64,000 bases of DNA. It comes from Prevotella scopos JCM 17725. GTDB taxonomy: Bacteria; Bacteroidota; Bacteroidia; Bacteroidales; Bacteroidaceae. Both the position numbers and the translations under genes were made by a program. Position 1 is the stretch's first letter, and every line of letters begins with the position of its first letter. The notes beneath the pieces are model-generated. The model saw only the letters and a program-made list of their open reading frames with translations, made no database searches and was not told where the DNA came from. This document shows, piece by piece, positions 17,070-26,244 of the stretch. The stretch spans positions 62,001 to 126,000 of the forward strand of contig NZ_CP072389.1 of the NCBI RefSeq assembly GCF_018127785.1. The letters run 5' to 3'.

Positions 17070-17147
17070 TTCCTACGACGGCATTATCCGTATCAGGTCA
17101 ATGGGTATAATCTCAGCAAGCCCAAACAGGCAAGCACCCCTTAGTTT
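17070..17147 (-). promoter_or_regulatory. TPP (THI-box) riboswitch
   Basis: On the minus strand the conserved THI elements appear in order: GGGGTGC near 17138, GCTGAGATTATACCC near 17120-17105, GACCTGATACGGATAATGCC near 17098-17079, then GTCGTAGG. They match the TPP aptamer, including the CUGAGA and ACCUGAU core segments that contact the pyrimidine and pyrophosphate. It sits ~40 nt before the receptor start codon. Binding of TPP is expected to reduce expression of the receptor-transporter-kinase operon. Confidence 0.95.
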
Positions 17148-17165
17148 CCATTTTGAAAACCATTG

Positions 17166-17197
17166 CAAAAGTAATACTTTCTTATCAAATCGCCAAA
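17166..17197 (-). promoter_or_regulatory. Promoter of the thiamine operon
   Basis: On the minus strand TTTG (17197-17194), 20 nt, then TACTTTTG (17173-17166) fit the Bacteroidota -33/-7 consensus. The predicted start is ~10 nt further on, just before the riboswitch. Confidence 0.7.
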
Positions 17198-17342
17198 TGT
17201 AATCTGTACAAATATCGGATGCGTGTGTTTATATTCCTTTCTTCCTATATAAGGAGTGATAACTATTCTCTAACAAGAGAAACTATTACATTTCTGGCTT
17301 ATGTGACAAAAGTGTGCTTATTTTAGCGTCGTTTTCTCTTAT

Positions 17343-18376
17343 GTGACAAAAATGTGCTTAAAATCTCCCATTCCCCTTTTATTTCTTAGGAGAATGGGAC
17401 TTTATAAAGTCTTGGATGAAGATCTTTCTTCTTTCCATACTGATCCCCTTGTGTAGGTTCAATTTTGTCTTTAAATCTGCATTGAGTGATTCAATGGCAT
17501 TGTTTGTATTTGGCATCTTCAATTCAGGGTAATCATAGTATGTCCACAATGACGACATATTCCTTTTAAGGCTCAAAAAAGCACTACGTAGAGCTTTATG
17601 AGTATAATGTGATTTTCCATCTTCTGTTGTTGTCCGTTCCTTAAGAAAATCCTCCCACTTGGTGTACCATTCCTTTAAAGCCCCAATAAAGGACTCCTTG
17701 TCCGTATGACATAACATCTTGGATAATTCAAGCAGTTCTTTTGAAGCCTCAAGCTTGGGTCTTGAAGTTAGTTTTGTCTTTATAGTCATTACTTGATGGA
17801 ACTGGCATAATTGGAATTTATAATTGGGAAAAGCTTGCCTAAGTCCCTTAAAACCATCGCATACAAGCCCTTGAATGGTATACCCAAGTGACTCCAAGTA
17901 GCTTATGCCCTCCTTATAGTCTTCAAGACGTTCATGCCTATTGATAAACTTAAACCAAAGTACATCACCAGACAATGAATCCTTCATGATAACGACACCA
18001 AAATTACGTCCCCAATAGGTGGCATCCATTAAAACCACTACAGGGCGAACAAGAAGGTTGGGAAGTTCTTCTTTATAAGATTTGGTGAGTTTTCTATAAA
18101 TTGTCCTGGTTGAAACTCCGTACTCCTCTGATAGATCTTTGACTGTTAGATTACCCTTGGAATAACGATTATTGACAATGGTATTGGTAAGGCGATTATG
18201 TCCAACAAAGCTCCTCTTACAGCACTTACAATACCAGCGTTGACTACCATTAAGATGACCACGTTTTATAGTCGATTTTGAGCCACAATAAAAGCAGATT
18301 TTTTGCCATAAAAATATAAATAAAACAAAGATAATGATTATTAGATAGTTACAAGGATTTTAAGCACATTTTTGTC
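17343..18376 (-). mobile_element. IS256-like insertion sequence (Zn-ribbon variant), transposase frameshifted
   Basis: About 1.03 kb is bounded by inverted ends that share 22 nt (TGACAAAAATGTGCTTAAAATC at the left, its complement at 18355-18376). A second, diverged copy of the left end lies just outside at about 17297-17325 (GGCTTATGTGACAAAAGTG), as if an earlier insertion or end duplication occurred there. The single transposase gene is on the minus strand and is interrupted near its start. Confidence 0.7.
17379..18309 (-). pseudogene. IS256-like transposase with N-terminal zinc ribbon, frameshifted after codon 3
   Basis: From 18038 downward the frame carries a MULE/IS256-type transposase domain: 'LMDATYWGRNFGV' (first Asp), 'LVCDGFKGLRQAFP' (second Asp), 'QLCQFHQV' and 'MPNTNNAIESLNADLK' (Glu region). 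The same frame continues upstream without ATG through a zinc ribbon (CFYCG ... WYCKCCKRSF) and a helix-turn-helix ('LTVKDLSEEYGVSTRTIYR'). The only sensible start, ATG at 18309, is out of frame by one base at a run of six A residues (five would restore the frame). It is therefore a frameshifted pseudogene, a slippage-expressed gene or a sequence error. Starting at the internal Met would lose the DNA-binding half. Confidence 0.75.
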
Positions 18377-18383
18377 ATATAGG

Positions 18384-18785
18384 CCACATTTCTCACAATA
18401 TAAGTTTTGTTTTGATTTGCTGTCACTTTTAACATTTCATCCTTTCCCTCTGTAATCTAATGAGTTATCTTGTGCCTTTAAGTGATAGCAGTGACAGCAA
18501 AATTGAAATATGCAAAAAGGAAAGAAGATGCGAAGTAATTAAAACCATAGCTTATAGTAGTTCATAGCTGTTTTAGTTTACGAGTTCACAAGTTTACGAG
18601 TTTACGAGTTCACAAGTTTACAAGTTATTTGTTGTGATAATGATTCGTGGTATTCGCGTAATTCGTAGTTTGTTTTATTATTCTGTCTTTATTTGTCTTT
18701 ATGTCATTCTGTCTTTATTTGTCTTTTTGTCATTCTGTCTCTTTCTGTCATTCTGTCTCTTTTTATCCTTCTGTCTTGTAAAGAT
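18384..18785. other. Low-complexity intergenic region
   Basis: This spacer has no gene. It contains GTTTACGAGT/GTTCACAAGT decamer-like repeats at about 18573-18632 and, at about 18675-18777, a simple-sequence tract built on CTGTCTTTATTTGTC / CATTCTGTCTC words. Open frames through the simple repeat have no protein character. Confidence 0.6.
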
Positions 18786-18917
18786 AATTCTAATATCGAA
18801 AATCAGAAAGGCGTAAATAAGCTTTCAATTAACGCCCTTTTGGCTTGCAAAAGATGCCCTTTAAGCCCCTTACTAACGCCCTTTAGGAGTCCAATTAAGC
18901 ACCTTTTCTGTATCGAC
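18786..18917. repeat. Interspersed AACGCCC-type repeat, copy 1 (left of IS3 copy A)
   Basis: Roughly 130 bp carrying repeated AACGCCCTTT / TGCCCTTTAAG words is about 80% similar by eye to 29008-29160, which lies at the same place relative to the second IS3 copy. Similar sequence also continues on the other side of both IS copies (20453-20520 and 30696-30770), so each IS3 sits inside a pre-existing repeat element. Confidence 0.65.
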
Positions 18918-19146
18918 TGACTATGCCTAAATTTACTTCACACTTTTCTGGTTATTGTTACTAAATTGGTTTACACATTTTTTACTTGCTTCCTGAACAG
19001 CTTTACACCCCCATGGAAACTTTACTGATTCGCTTTACATAGTCATAAATCTTGACAATGAAGTCTGAACGTGTGTAGCACATGTTCAAAGTTAGTATTT
19101 TTCCTTCAACTTACAAAATTTAATACCATGAAACGCACAGAAACCC

Positions 19147-19923
19147 TTATGCTACATTGCAGTGCTTTTCTCTCATTTGTCTTGGCGTAAGCATGCCGTT
19201 GCTCATATGGGGTCTCTTATTGTTGTAGAAGTCTATGATACCAGCAATAGTGCATCGTGCATCATCGAGGTTCTTCGGTCGTTTCATGTGGTAGAGCCAC
19301 TCTTGCTTTATTATTCCGTTCACTCTTTCGGCGATTGCATTATCTGTAGGGTTGTAGTCTTCAGTCATGCTTATGCCCGAGTGTATACTCTCCAGCCTTG
19401 CCACGTAGGCGTTGCTGCAGTATTGAACCCCACGATCAGAGTGGTGCGTCATCAGCGAGAGATTCATACCCTGTGAATGTTCTATTGCCATGTCTAGGGC
19501 AGCAAGCGTATTGACAGCCTGCAGACTGTCAGAAAGCTTCCATCCGATTATCTCATGAGTGAATGCATCGGTTATGAGGTGAAGATAGACCACACCATCC
19601 TCAGTATCTATATATGTGATGTCTGCTACCCAGAGTTGTGCAGGACGTGTAAGAACCATTCCTTTTGCCGTGTTCTTATACTTGAAATAGTTGTGATTGG
19701 AGTTCGTGGTGTGGCGACATCTGGATGGCTTCAGCATAAGGTGATGCTTGTGCATTAGCTGGTAGAACCTGTCGCGCCCAAGCATTAAGCCAGGATAGAT
19801 ATCCATAAGCATGTGCAAAAGTTTCTTTGCACCTATTCGAGGAGCATCTGCACGAACATCCATTACTGCACGTACGACAATTTTCTCAGTAAGTTTACGA
19901 TGCTCCCTCTTCTCTTTACTCAC
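19147..19923 (-). CDS. IS3-family transposase OrfB, copy A
   Basis: This is the integrase-core half of an IS3 transposase. The DDE triad is visible as Asp101 ('LWVADITYI'), Asp163 ('THHSDRGVQY') and Glu199 ('NAIAERVNG'), with the family's 35-residue spacing between the last two. An HTH_21-type segment lies at ~10-60. The listed GTG start at 19923 is probably not the main one. The frame is open upstream through 'RQAVDSLRVSNPCLSIG' to the slippery site in orfA, so the active enzyme is most likely an OrfAB fusion made by -1 frameshifting. Confidence 0.93.
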   Translation of the reverse strand: MSKEKREHRKLTEKIVVRAVMDVRADAPRIGAKKLLHMLMDIYPGLMLGRDRFYQLMHKHHLMLKPSRCRHTTNSNHNYFKYKNTAKGMVLTRPAQLWVADITYIDTEDGVVYLHLITDAFTHEIIGWKLSDSLQAVNTLAALDMAIEHSQGMNLSLMTHHSDRGVQYCSNAYVARLESIHSGISMTEDYNPTDNAIAERVNGIIKQEWLYHMKRPKNLDDARCTIAGIIDFYNNKRPHMSNGMLTPRQMREKHCNVA

Positions 19924-20006
19924 AGAGTAATAGCCTTCACGAGTCTTGCCAAACAGTCCACTCAGCAGCCCAATTGATAAACAAGGGTTGCTGACTCGAA
20001 GGCTGT

Positions 20007-20405
20007 CTACTGCTTGGCGCCAGCTTTTTTTAGCAAATCCTCACCATATTCCTTACTGCTTATCTCTATGACTTTCATCAAACCTTGATTGCGAAGTTCA
20101 GAATACTCCAAAGCTTTCTTCAAATTCGATACTTGTTCTTCAAGCTCTTCCTCACGAGTTAGAGGGACTTTCTCCATAGCTTTCTTACTACGCATAGCTT
20201 TTACTTTAGTAATAATATCATGCGACAAAGATAGCTTTTTTTCATCTAAATCATACTTTTTTTGCCATTGATAAAAGCTGGCACTATTAATGCCGTACTT
20301 ACGACAGATGAAATTAATTGACACTTCTGATGAGTAATACTCACGAAGTAAAGTGAGAATAAAGTCCTCACTGAATGTTCTGTGTTTAGAATGTTTACTT
20401 CCCAT
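20007..20405 (-). CDS. IS3-family transposase OrfA, copy A
   Basis: This 132-residue DNA-binding half has an N-terminal helix-turn-helix ('FSEDFILTLLREYYSSEVSINFICRKYGIN', cited for its HTH pattern) and a C-terminal leucine-zipper-like coiled coil ('LEEQVSNLKKALEYSELRN'). It ends '...LLKKAGAKQ'. The slippery heptamer at 20025-20031 lies nine codons before the stop. It carries Val where copy B has Ala ('KVPL' versus 'KAPL'). Confidence 0.92.
   Translation of the reverse strand: MGSKHSKHRTFSEDFILTLLREYYSSEVSINFICRKYGINSASFYQWQKKYDLDEKKLSLSHDIITKVKAMRSKKAMEKVPLTREEELEEQVSNLKKALEYSELRNQGLMKVIEISSKEYGEDLLKKAGAKQ
20025..20031 (-). promoter_or_regulatory. Programmed -1 frameshift site (A AAA AAA) in IS3 copy A
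   Basis: On the minus strand orfA reads CTA AAA AAA GCT; the heptamer A_AAA_AAA is a classic -1 slippery site. Slipping joins OrfA to the open frame upstream of OrfB without any stop. The identical site in copy B is at 30268-30274. Use of the site is inferred from IS3 biology. Confidence 0.75.
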
Positions 20406-20710
20406 TTTGAATTTTAAATGTTAAAATGATGTGAAGTAAATCTGCTATAAGACAGACTTTGTAACTAATTGATTCCCTGTTTGTTAAAGGCTTGCTTCTT
20501 ATACGTGTTTTCTTTGTTTTAGAGGTTTTGCTTTGAAAAAGTATGGTTGTTTTTCAAAAAATGCATTTGAGATGTGAGGGGCTTCTTCTAAGGTTTTGGA
20601 TAAAACAAATATGTGACAGTTTAAGGTCTGCTTTTGTTTATGGAATTTTACTTCTTCTGTAAAGCTATATCGTACATTTACTAGTGTTTAGGAACTTAAT
20701 GAAAGATTTA

Positions 20711-21445
20711 TTATTGCCAGCTATTAAATATCTTATAAACATAAGAAAAAGATTGATTTATCAGGTCATTCTTTTCTTCTGCTTTTTGTATGTTTGTTTC
20801 AGCTCGCTTGATAGCAGTTTCTAATTTTCCTTTTTCACACAAGATTCTAACCCATTGTGGATTTTTCAAATGTTTTTCTGCCTTAAGCAGTTTTTTTAAT
20901 TTGTTCTTTTGATTTTGTTCTGGGAAACAAGGCTTTATATATGGGGCTAATAATTGCGACACTTTACTATAATTTTTAAGCAAAGAGGTATGGTTCACGA
21001 AGTGTAGCAAGAACCAATATTCTATACTTGGCATACTAGGACACATTGTAATAACACCATTTTCTATCTCTTTATTATACTTTTCTCTGAATTTAGCATC
21101 TTTTTCTTGATTTCCAGTTTTTGGGAATATTGTATCCCAATCGTAAACGCAGAAAATCTTTGCATCAGAATTTGCTTTCAAGATTTCTTCTATTCTTTTC
21201 TTGAAAGCTTCTATATAGTTTGACTCGTCATTGAAATATTTTGGGCGGATATTAAATTTATACTTTGTTGTATCGTTGATATGAGTAAAATAAAAACGTT
21301 CAGTATTAGATCCACCACTAATAATGAAAGGGAAGAGTTTTCCTAATTCTCTTACCCCTTCATCTATTTCTGGTTGAGAATCTTGTAAAGTAGGAGAGAA
21401 ATATCTCTCTTTGGGTTCTGCGTCTTTTAAAGTTCTTTTTTCCAT
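20711..21445 (-). CDS. RloB/AbiLii-like TOPRIM-type protein
   Basis: This 244-residue protein has RloB-family motifs in order: 'IISGGSNTERFYF' (~41-53, acidic residue of the first motif), 'IFCVYDWDTIFP' (Asp-x-Asp) and 'PSIEYWFLLHF' (conserved Glu and Trp). RloB proteins have a TOPRIM-like nuclease fold. Paired with an AAA ATPase they form abortive-infection systems such as AbiL. The gene starts inside the end of the ATPase gene (19-bp overlap), so the two are translationally coupled. It probably acts as the effector unleashed by the ATPase on phage infection. That role is known for the family, not shown here. Confidence 0.85.
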   Translation of the reverse strand: MEKRTLKDAEPKERYFSPTLQDSQPEIDEGVRELGKLFPFIISGGSNTERFYFTHINDTTKYKFNIRPKYFNDESNYIEAFKKRIEEILKANSDAKIFCVYDWDTIFPKTGNQEKDAKFREKYNKEIENGVITMCPSMPSIEYWFLLHFVNHTSLLKNYSKVSQLLAPYIKPCFPEQNQKNKLKKLLKAEKHLKNPQWVRILCEKGKLETAIKRAETNIQKAEEKNDLINQSFSYVYKIFNSWQ

Positions 21446-22719
21446 GATGATCCCATTGTGGCTCCAAAGCGTTTGTTTCGATAAGCTTCCCTAATAGAAA
21501 TTAGATTCTTCAATCCTCGGAAATCATTTAGTTTGTACAGGTCGGTAATACCTGATTTTTGCTTCTCAGTAAACCATACACAATCTTCTCGTATCAAATC
21601 ATTGACTAAGTCCAGCAAACCATCATTGTGTGTTGAAACTAAAAGTTGCGATTGTGATTCGCTTCTGAGGAACTCATAAAGTATTTTCTCAAGTAGGTAG
21701 GGGTGAAATGATGTTTCTATCTCATCAATGGCAAGAAAAGCATTTCTTTTCAAAGCAGAATGTATCGCAGTTTCGATGCCGAAAGTTCGAACAGTTCCAT
21801 TAGATTCCTCTTTATCGTCTAAGCTTAAAGGATATGTCTCTGATTCACCATTGCGTTCAACCGTATGATAAAAATCTGTGCGAATTTTCTTATCACTAAG
21901 TTTGCTCTTACCAATAGTAGAGGGTTCTTTAATCTTCAATACTAGGTCTAATATTTCTTTAGGTAAAGCATTTTCTACTGTTTCTGATGATATGTCAGAA
22001 ATATTAAAGTCTGCTTCATGAAGAAAATCAATGATGTATTTCTTAAGGTCATTATCATTTGATAATTTTCTTTGAGCATATAAGGTTAAATATGTTGAGG
22101 GGGTAATTGTTTCCATAAATTTACGTCTCAACCACTCTTTCACGTCATCAATTAGTGGAATCTTTGCATTTAATTGCTCACGTGCGGCAAAGAAAGACAT
22201 GTTGTTCAAACATAATAAGGTAATATTATCCTTTATGGCTTTACTAACTTTCAAGTTGGCGCCAAATGAGATTGCAGTTTGTCCATTTTCCAAAGTTCTT
22301 TCGAATAGCTTGATGGGCTGGGAGCTTTTATAGTATGAAAGTTTCTCAAGAAGAACAACCGATTGGTTTAATTCTAATTGATATCGGTATTTAATTCCTT
22401 CTACGAAAAATATTAAATCAAAAGTAGATGGATTTTTCTCAGAGCTTTGATCCAATTTAAATGGCTTTACGTTAGTCCCATCATAAGCATCACTTTGCTT
22501 TTTAAACCAAAAATCTTTTAAAAACTTAAAAGCTTTTAGCAAATTTGTTTTGCCAGAGGCATTATAACCATAGACGACAGCAAAACGCAGAAGCCGTGTA
22601 TTCTCGTTAACTTTTACGACTTGAGAAGATTCTGCAAATGTATCTTTTGATGCTTCGAAACTAAACTTTACTTCTTCTTTAAATGAGATAAAGTTTTTTA
22701 TTTTTAATTCTTGTATCAT
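21427..22719 (-). CDS. AAA ATPase, RloA/AbiLi-like sensor subunit
   Basis: This 430-residue ABC/SMC-type ATPase begins 'MIQELKIKNFISF'. Walker A is at 51-58 (GYNASGKT) and Walker B near 331 ('FLAIDEIETSFHP'), followed by 'LLVSTHNDGLLD' with the switch His. This is the AAA_15/AAA_21 architecture found in AbiLi, OLD and related defence ATPases. With the RloB gene downstream it makes an AbiL-like pair. The module lies between two IS3 copies 9 kb apart. Gabija and retron-Eco8-type ATPases share the fold, but their partner proteins differ. Confidence 0.87.
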   Translation of the reverse strand: MIQELKIKNFISFKEEVKFSFEASKDTFAESSQVVKVNENTRLLRFAVVYGYNASGKTNLLKAFKFLKDFWFKKQSDAYDGTNVKPFKLDQSSEKNPSTFDLIFFVEGIKYRYQLELNQSVVLLEKLSYYKSSQPIKLFERTLENGQTAISFGANLKVSKAIKDNITLLCLNNMSFFAAREQLNAKIPLIDDVKEWLRRKFMETITPSTYLTLYAQRKLSNDNDLKKYIIDFLHEADFNISDISSETVENALPKEILDLVLKIKEPSTIGKSKLSDKKIRTDFYHTVERNGESETYPLSLDDKEESNGTVRTFGIETAIHSALKRNAFLAIDEIETSFHPYLLEKILYEFLRSESQSQLLVSTHNDGLLDLVNDLIREDCVWFTEKQKSGITDLYKLNDFRGLKNLISIREAYRNKRFGATMGSSWKKEL

Positions 22720-22748
22720 GCGTCTATTGTCAGTTGTTTAACTAATTG

Positions 22749-23075
22749 CAAATATACATATAAACTTAGATATAATCTTTAATTTAGATGAATTATTTGA
22801 TGTTTGTAATTAATTATAACGTGTAGATTAGAGTTTTCTTGCAATTCTAATCTGTTTAACTCTACATTTTGTAGTTTTTAGCCAATTATATTTAAGTGAA
22901 AAAAATCTTTGATCTATTTTTTTACATAAATTCATTTATAGAATGTCGTTGTTTGTGTTTTGAGATTCGAGAATGGAAAGGTCTTTTGTATTAGATTAAA
23001 AAAAATAGTTGGCTATCTTCATTATGCTTTTTGTTAAACAAGTCATCTGTTTCTCACTATAAAGTATTATCTTTG
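22749..23075. promoter_or_regulatory. Divergent promoter region between the AbiL-like pair and DNPH1-like copy 1
   Basis: A minus-strand TATATTTG (22756-22749) ~30 bp before the ATPase start and a plus-strand TATCTTTG (23068-23075) before the nucleotide hydrolase fit the Bacteroidota -7 box. The plus-strand box ends at 23075, exactly where an upstream GTG start would lie. That start is therefore excluded and the ATG at 23123 is favoured. The A/T-rich sequence between them shows nothing else. Confidence 0.6.
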
Positions 23076-23122
23076 TGGGCAAGTGTTACTCATGTATGTT
23101 TTATCAGCGAAAGCATTGTTTT

Positions 23123-23542
23123 ATGGAGAAGAAGGTTTATTTCGCAGGTTCTATCCGTGGTGGTAGGGAGGATACGGCTGTGTATAAGCGGATGATAGAC
23201 TATATCAACAAGACCGATATAGTACTTACGGAGCATATCGGTTTAGGAAGTTTGAGCGTAAAAGCGAGAACAAAAGAAGATGATGTGCATATATATGAGC
23301 GTGATACAGAGTGGCTTAGATCATCAGATGTGCTGATAGCAGAATGTACGAACCCCTCTCATGGTGTTGGTTATGAATTGGCATACGCTGAGGCTCGTAA
23401 TATCCCTGTCCATATCTTCTATGACAAGCGCAAAGCCAATATCTCTGCAATGCTGAATGGTAACGCCTATTTTAAGGTTTATCCATACGAGAACGAAGCG
23501 GAGATATATCCCGTTCTGGATAAAATCTTAGGAAATAAGTAG
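23123..23542 (+). CDS. DNPH1/Rcl-like nucleoside 2-deoxyribosyltransferase-fold protein, copy 1
   Basis: This 139-residue protein starts 'KKVYFAGSIRGGREDTAVY', the signature of 2'-deoxynucleoside 5'-monophosphate N-glycosidase (DNPH1/Rcl). The catalytic-type Glu region 'DVLIAECTNPSHGVGYELAYAEA' is also present. Such enzymes cut the base from (modified) deoxynucleotides. The start at 23123 is chosen because the promoter -7 box overlaps the alternative GTG at 23075. A second full copy is at 30970, a deleted copy at 32357, a relic at 36903 and a 5'-region relic near 34186. In this defence-rich setting a role in acting on phage-modified nucleotides is conceivable, but that is speculation. Confidence 0.85.
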   Translation: MEKKVYFAGSIRGGREDTAVYKRMIDYINKTDIVLTEHIGLGSLSVKARTKEDDVHIYERDTEWLRSSDVLIAECTNPSHGVGYELAYAEARNIPVHIFYDKRKANISAMLNGNAYFKVYPYENEAEIYPVLDKILGNK

Positions 23543-23631
23543 GGCGGTTTAATTGAGAAAAATCAATATTCGAGGTTGACAGTATGCTCTCATTCTTGTC
23601 AAGATAGGGACGAACACACTTGCTTTTTCTG

Positions 23632-26244
23632 TTATAAAGCAAAGTGGGTAGTTAGCATCACACTTCTTGGACGAAGCTGGTAGAGGGTGTAGCTTTCGGA
23701 AAGATTGCTGTTAGAACGATAGATAAAGGTTTTTGTATTGAAGACATTATCGACGTTCAGAACGAATTGTATCTTCTTTTTTGTTTTAAATGTGATGCTA
23801 AGATTCATAAAGGTGTAATCCTTTTTATCCGTAAAACCACTGTTATGCGTGTATTGTAGGTTGGTGTTAAGTATCAGTCTGTCAGGGATAAAAGTCATGG
23901 AGAGCGAAGTTTCATAGCTAAAATTGCGAATCATATTTTTATAGTTACCCGACTGTGATTGAGAAATTGCCCATCGACAGTTCTCTGTTAGTCGGATGTT
24001 CTTGATAAGATTAAAGGCAAGATTAGCAGAGACAAAGAAACTATTATACTGATAGTCGGTGATGACAGACTGACGTAGTATCTTGCTTGTGTTAGTCGAA
24101 TAATCAGCTGTTGCCCCGATACTCATGTCGTGCCAAGTAATCTCCTTTCGTATATTCGCCGTCATAGAGAAGTTGTTCTGGTGGTTCGGAGCATATTCAG
24201 CTTGCAGTAGTGTATGCGCATTCTGGTCGATTGTCGTACCATAAATCATGTCACTCCATGAGCGACTAACCGCCCCAGAGAGGTAGGCAAAGAACTGATG
24301 CGGGATATTCTTGTAGTGTATCTTCCCATGTATAGTTGCCGATTTGTTTTCCGATAGATTCATCTTGTAGCGGTTCAGTGTCCTATAGTTGCTCATTAGA
24401 TAAGCAGTGAACAGACTTCTCCAACTCGTAGGAAACATCCCGTAACTCCCTCCTGCAGAAAGCGTCCAATTGTCTGTTGCTTTCCAAAGCATTGTAAAAG
24501 ATGGCGAGAAGAGTAGGGTTGTGCGCTTTCCTTTCGTCGTCTCGTTAGCTATCGGTTCGTTATCCACCTTTGTATAGTTGAGCGATAAAGGCAGATTGAA
24601 CGATAGACGGAAAGTGTTTTTGACATATTGTAGGTTGGCTCCCAAGTTGCTTTTCATTTGCAAGTAGCCCATGTCTCCGCTCGTCGCCATTGTCACAGCT
24701 GTATCGTTTAATAGACTTTTCAGTCCCACATATTCAATATTCAGTTCTGCGGAAGGCGCAATGGTCCAGTTGTGTTTTCGGATGTTTCTTATCAAAGTGA
24801 GGCTGTTGTAACTTCCCATGTTTGAGAGTCTTGCATCTTGTCTTGCCTGCATGTCCCCTTCAATGGCGAGAGCTTGTGGATTTGTCTGTACAAAGTTGGT
24901 TGTTTTCAGCTTAAAACCTCCTCCATTGGTTGTACGCTGAATCCATTCTGTGTGATTGTTCAGCCCTAAGTTTCTGTTAAAGGCATGTTGCAGAATACGT
25001 GCATTGTTTGACAAAGTTAGTCCATTGTCGTCACTCCAGTTCCCTGATAAGTCAAGTGTGTTTTTAAGATAAGTCTTACTGCCGTTGTTCTCAAAATGCA
25101 ACTGCATTGTGGCAGCGTTCGTCGTATTACGTGCAGAAATGTCTTCGGTCATCATACGAGTGCTTGCATCGGGGAGCAGATAAGTGGTTTGCGAATAGCT
25201 ACTTTGCCGTTGGATATCGTGCCTGTAAGTTATGTTATACTTTATTTCCGCCGTTTCGCTTAGTTTGTTGAGATTGCTGAAACATAGGTTATGCTGATTG
25301 TTACGTAGACTCTTACCTACAGGAGACGACCCCGGAAAGATGATGGATGTTAGGCGAGAGGCTCCGATATTACTCCCATCATAGTATGATTTAAACCAAT
25401 CAACGCTTGAACCGTTATTATCTGTTTCGTAATAGAAAACGTGCTGTTGTCTTTGCGCGAAGTACATAAGGGCAGCATTGACCTCTCTCAAAAAACCATT
25501 AGAATCGAAGCCTACCCCTAAGTCTATGGTCTTTAGCCATCTGCCCTTTGCTTTCTTCTTTAGCCTTAAGTTGATAGCTGCCGATTCAGGTGGTATCTGA
25601 TCCTGCAATGCCTTGATGTGTTCATGGTTTTCCATCACCTGTACCGTACTGACATCCTCTGCCTTAATGCCATTCGTGGCGATGCTATATTTGCCCGCAA
25701 ACATATCCATGTTCTCAATGTAGAAATGGTTGATAGGTACACCTTGATACTTCACCATGCCACCTTCTAACGTGATACCTGGCAGCTGTTTGAGAATATC
25801 ACCAATGGTTCTGTCCTGTCCTTTCATATAGGCAGAGACCAAGTAGTTCAGTGTGTCCCTACTTCCCCATAGCTTTTTTGCCTTTATCTCCACTTCTTTC
25901 AGTGTGATACTCTCGTAGGTGGTGGTGAAGTTAACGGTCTGACTCGTTGGAGTTATCCGTTTTACCTGCCGTTTTATATTGAATCCTGTCAGGCTTAAAA
26001 GAAGATTGTCATTTGTTCGTGGATAGCTGATAGCGTATCTGCCATCTTCATTGGTCACGCTACTGGTAAGAATGGAAGAATCCTTTTCTTGTATGATTGT
26101 AAGAATACAGCCATCCATAGGTTGATGTTTATTATCAACCACACGCCCAGTAATAGTCAGAGAGTCTCCCTGACTATTCTGAGCCATACTGTTTATAGAC
26201 AATAAGCTGATAAACGATAGTAAGATAAGTAGGTGTCTTATCAT
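23632..26244 (-). CDS. TonB-dependent receptor-like outer-membrane protein (GLPGLI partner)
   Basis: This 870-residue protein has a signal peptide (~1-21), then a carboxypeptidase-regulatory-like beta domain (~28-110, 'ITGRVVDNKHQPMDG'). A plug-like region follows ('TIGDILKQLPGITLEGGMVKY', 'AEDVSTVQVMENHEHI'), then a long beta barrel of the OMP_b-brl_3 type. It overlaps the GLPGLI gene by four bases (ATGA), indicating coupling. GLPGLI proteins are commonly encoded beside such receptors in Bacteroidota. The substrate is unknown; peptide or metal uptake has been proposed for relatives, but nothing here decides it. Confidence 0.82.
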   Translation of the reverse strand: MIRHLLILLSFISLLSINSMAQNSQGDSLTITGRVVDNKHQPMDGCILTIIQEKDSSILTSSVTNEDGRYAISYPRTNDNLLLSLTGFNIKRQVKRITPTSQTVNFTTTYESITLKEVEIKAKKLWGSRDTLNYLVSAYMKGQDRTIGDILKQLPGITLEGGMVKYQGVPINHFYIENMDMFAGKYSIATNGIKAEDVSTVQVMENHEHIKALQDQIPPESAAINLRLKKKAKGRWLKTIDLGVGFDSNGFLREVNAALMYFAQRQQHVFYYETDNNGSSVDWFKSYYDGSNIGASRLTSIIFPGSSPVGKSLRNNQHNLCFSNLNKLSETAEIKYNITYRHDIQRQSSYSQTTYLLPDASTRMMTEDISARNTTNAATMQLHFENNGSKTYLKNTLDLSGNWSDDNGLTLSNNARILQHAFNRNLGLNNHTEWIQRTTNGGGFKLKTTNFVQTNPQALAIEGDMQARQDARLSNMGSYNSLTLIRNIRKHNWTIAPSAELNIEYVGLKSLLNDTAVTMATSGDMGYLQMKSNLGANLQYVKNTFRLSFNLPLSLNYTKVDNEPIANETTKGKRTTLLFSPSFTMLWKATDNWTLSAGGSYGMFPTSWRSLFTAYLMSNYRTLNRYKMNLSENKSATIHGKIHYKNIPHQFFAYLSGAVSRSWSDMIYGTTIDQNAHTLLQAEYAPNHQNNFSMTANIRKEITWHDMSIGATADYSTNTSKILRQSVITDYQYNSFFVSANLAFNLIKNIRLTENCRWAISQSQSGNYKNMIRNFSYETSLSMTFIPDRLILNTNLQYTHNSGFTDKKDYTFMNLSITFKTKKKIQFVLNVDNVFNTKTFIYRSNSNLSESYTLYQLRPRSVMLTTHFAL

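Larger units (their letters stand above)
18918..20452 (-). mobile_element. IS3-family element, copy A
   Basis: About 1535 bp with two overlapping-frame transposase genes on the minus strand. The ends share an inverted ATTTACTTCACA core (near 18929 and 20434). The copy at 29161-30695 has the same length and the coding parts differ by a single base that I could find (GACTTTC here versus GGCTTTC there, in orfA). That points to recent transposition or gene conversion. Confidence 0.92.

Noticed and set aside
18634-18920. Open frames in the CTGTCTTT simple-sequence tract
   Set aside because: Low-complexity Leu/Ser/Phe strings with no start context or similarity; simple-repeat DNA.
20711-22719. Gabija or OLD-type assignment for the ATPase pair
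   Set aside because: The partner is an RloB-type protein, not a UvrD-like helicase, and the TOPRIM domain is on a separate protein rather than fused to the ATPase.
23075-23122. Upstream GTG start for the DNPH1-like gene (and the same at 30922)
   Set aside because: The promoter -7 box TATCTTTG overlaps this codon, so the transcript begins after it; the ATG 48 bp downstream matches the family start.
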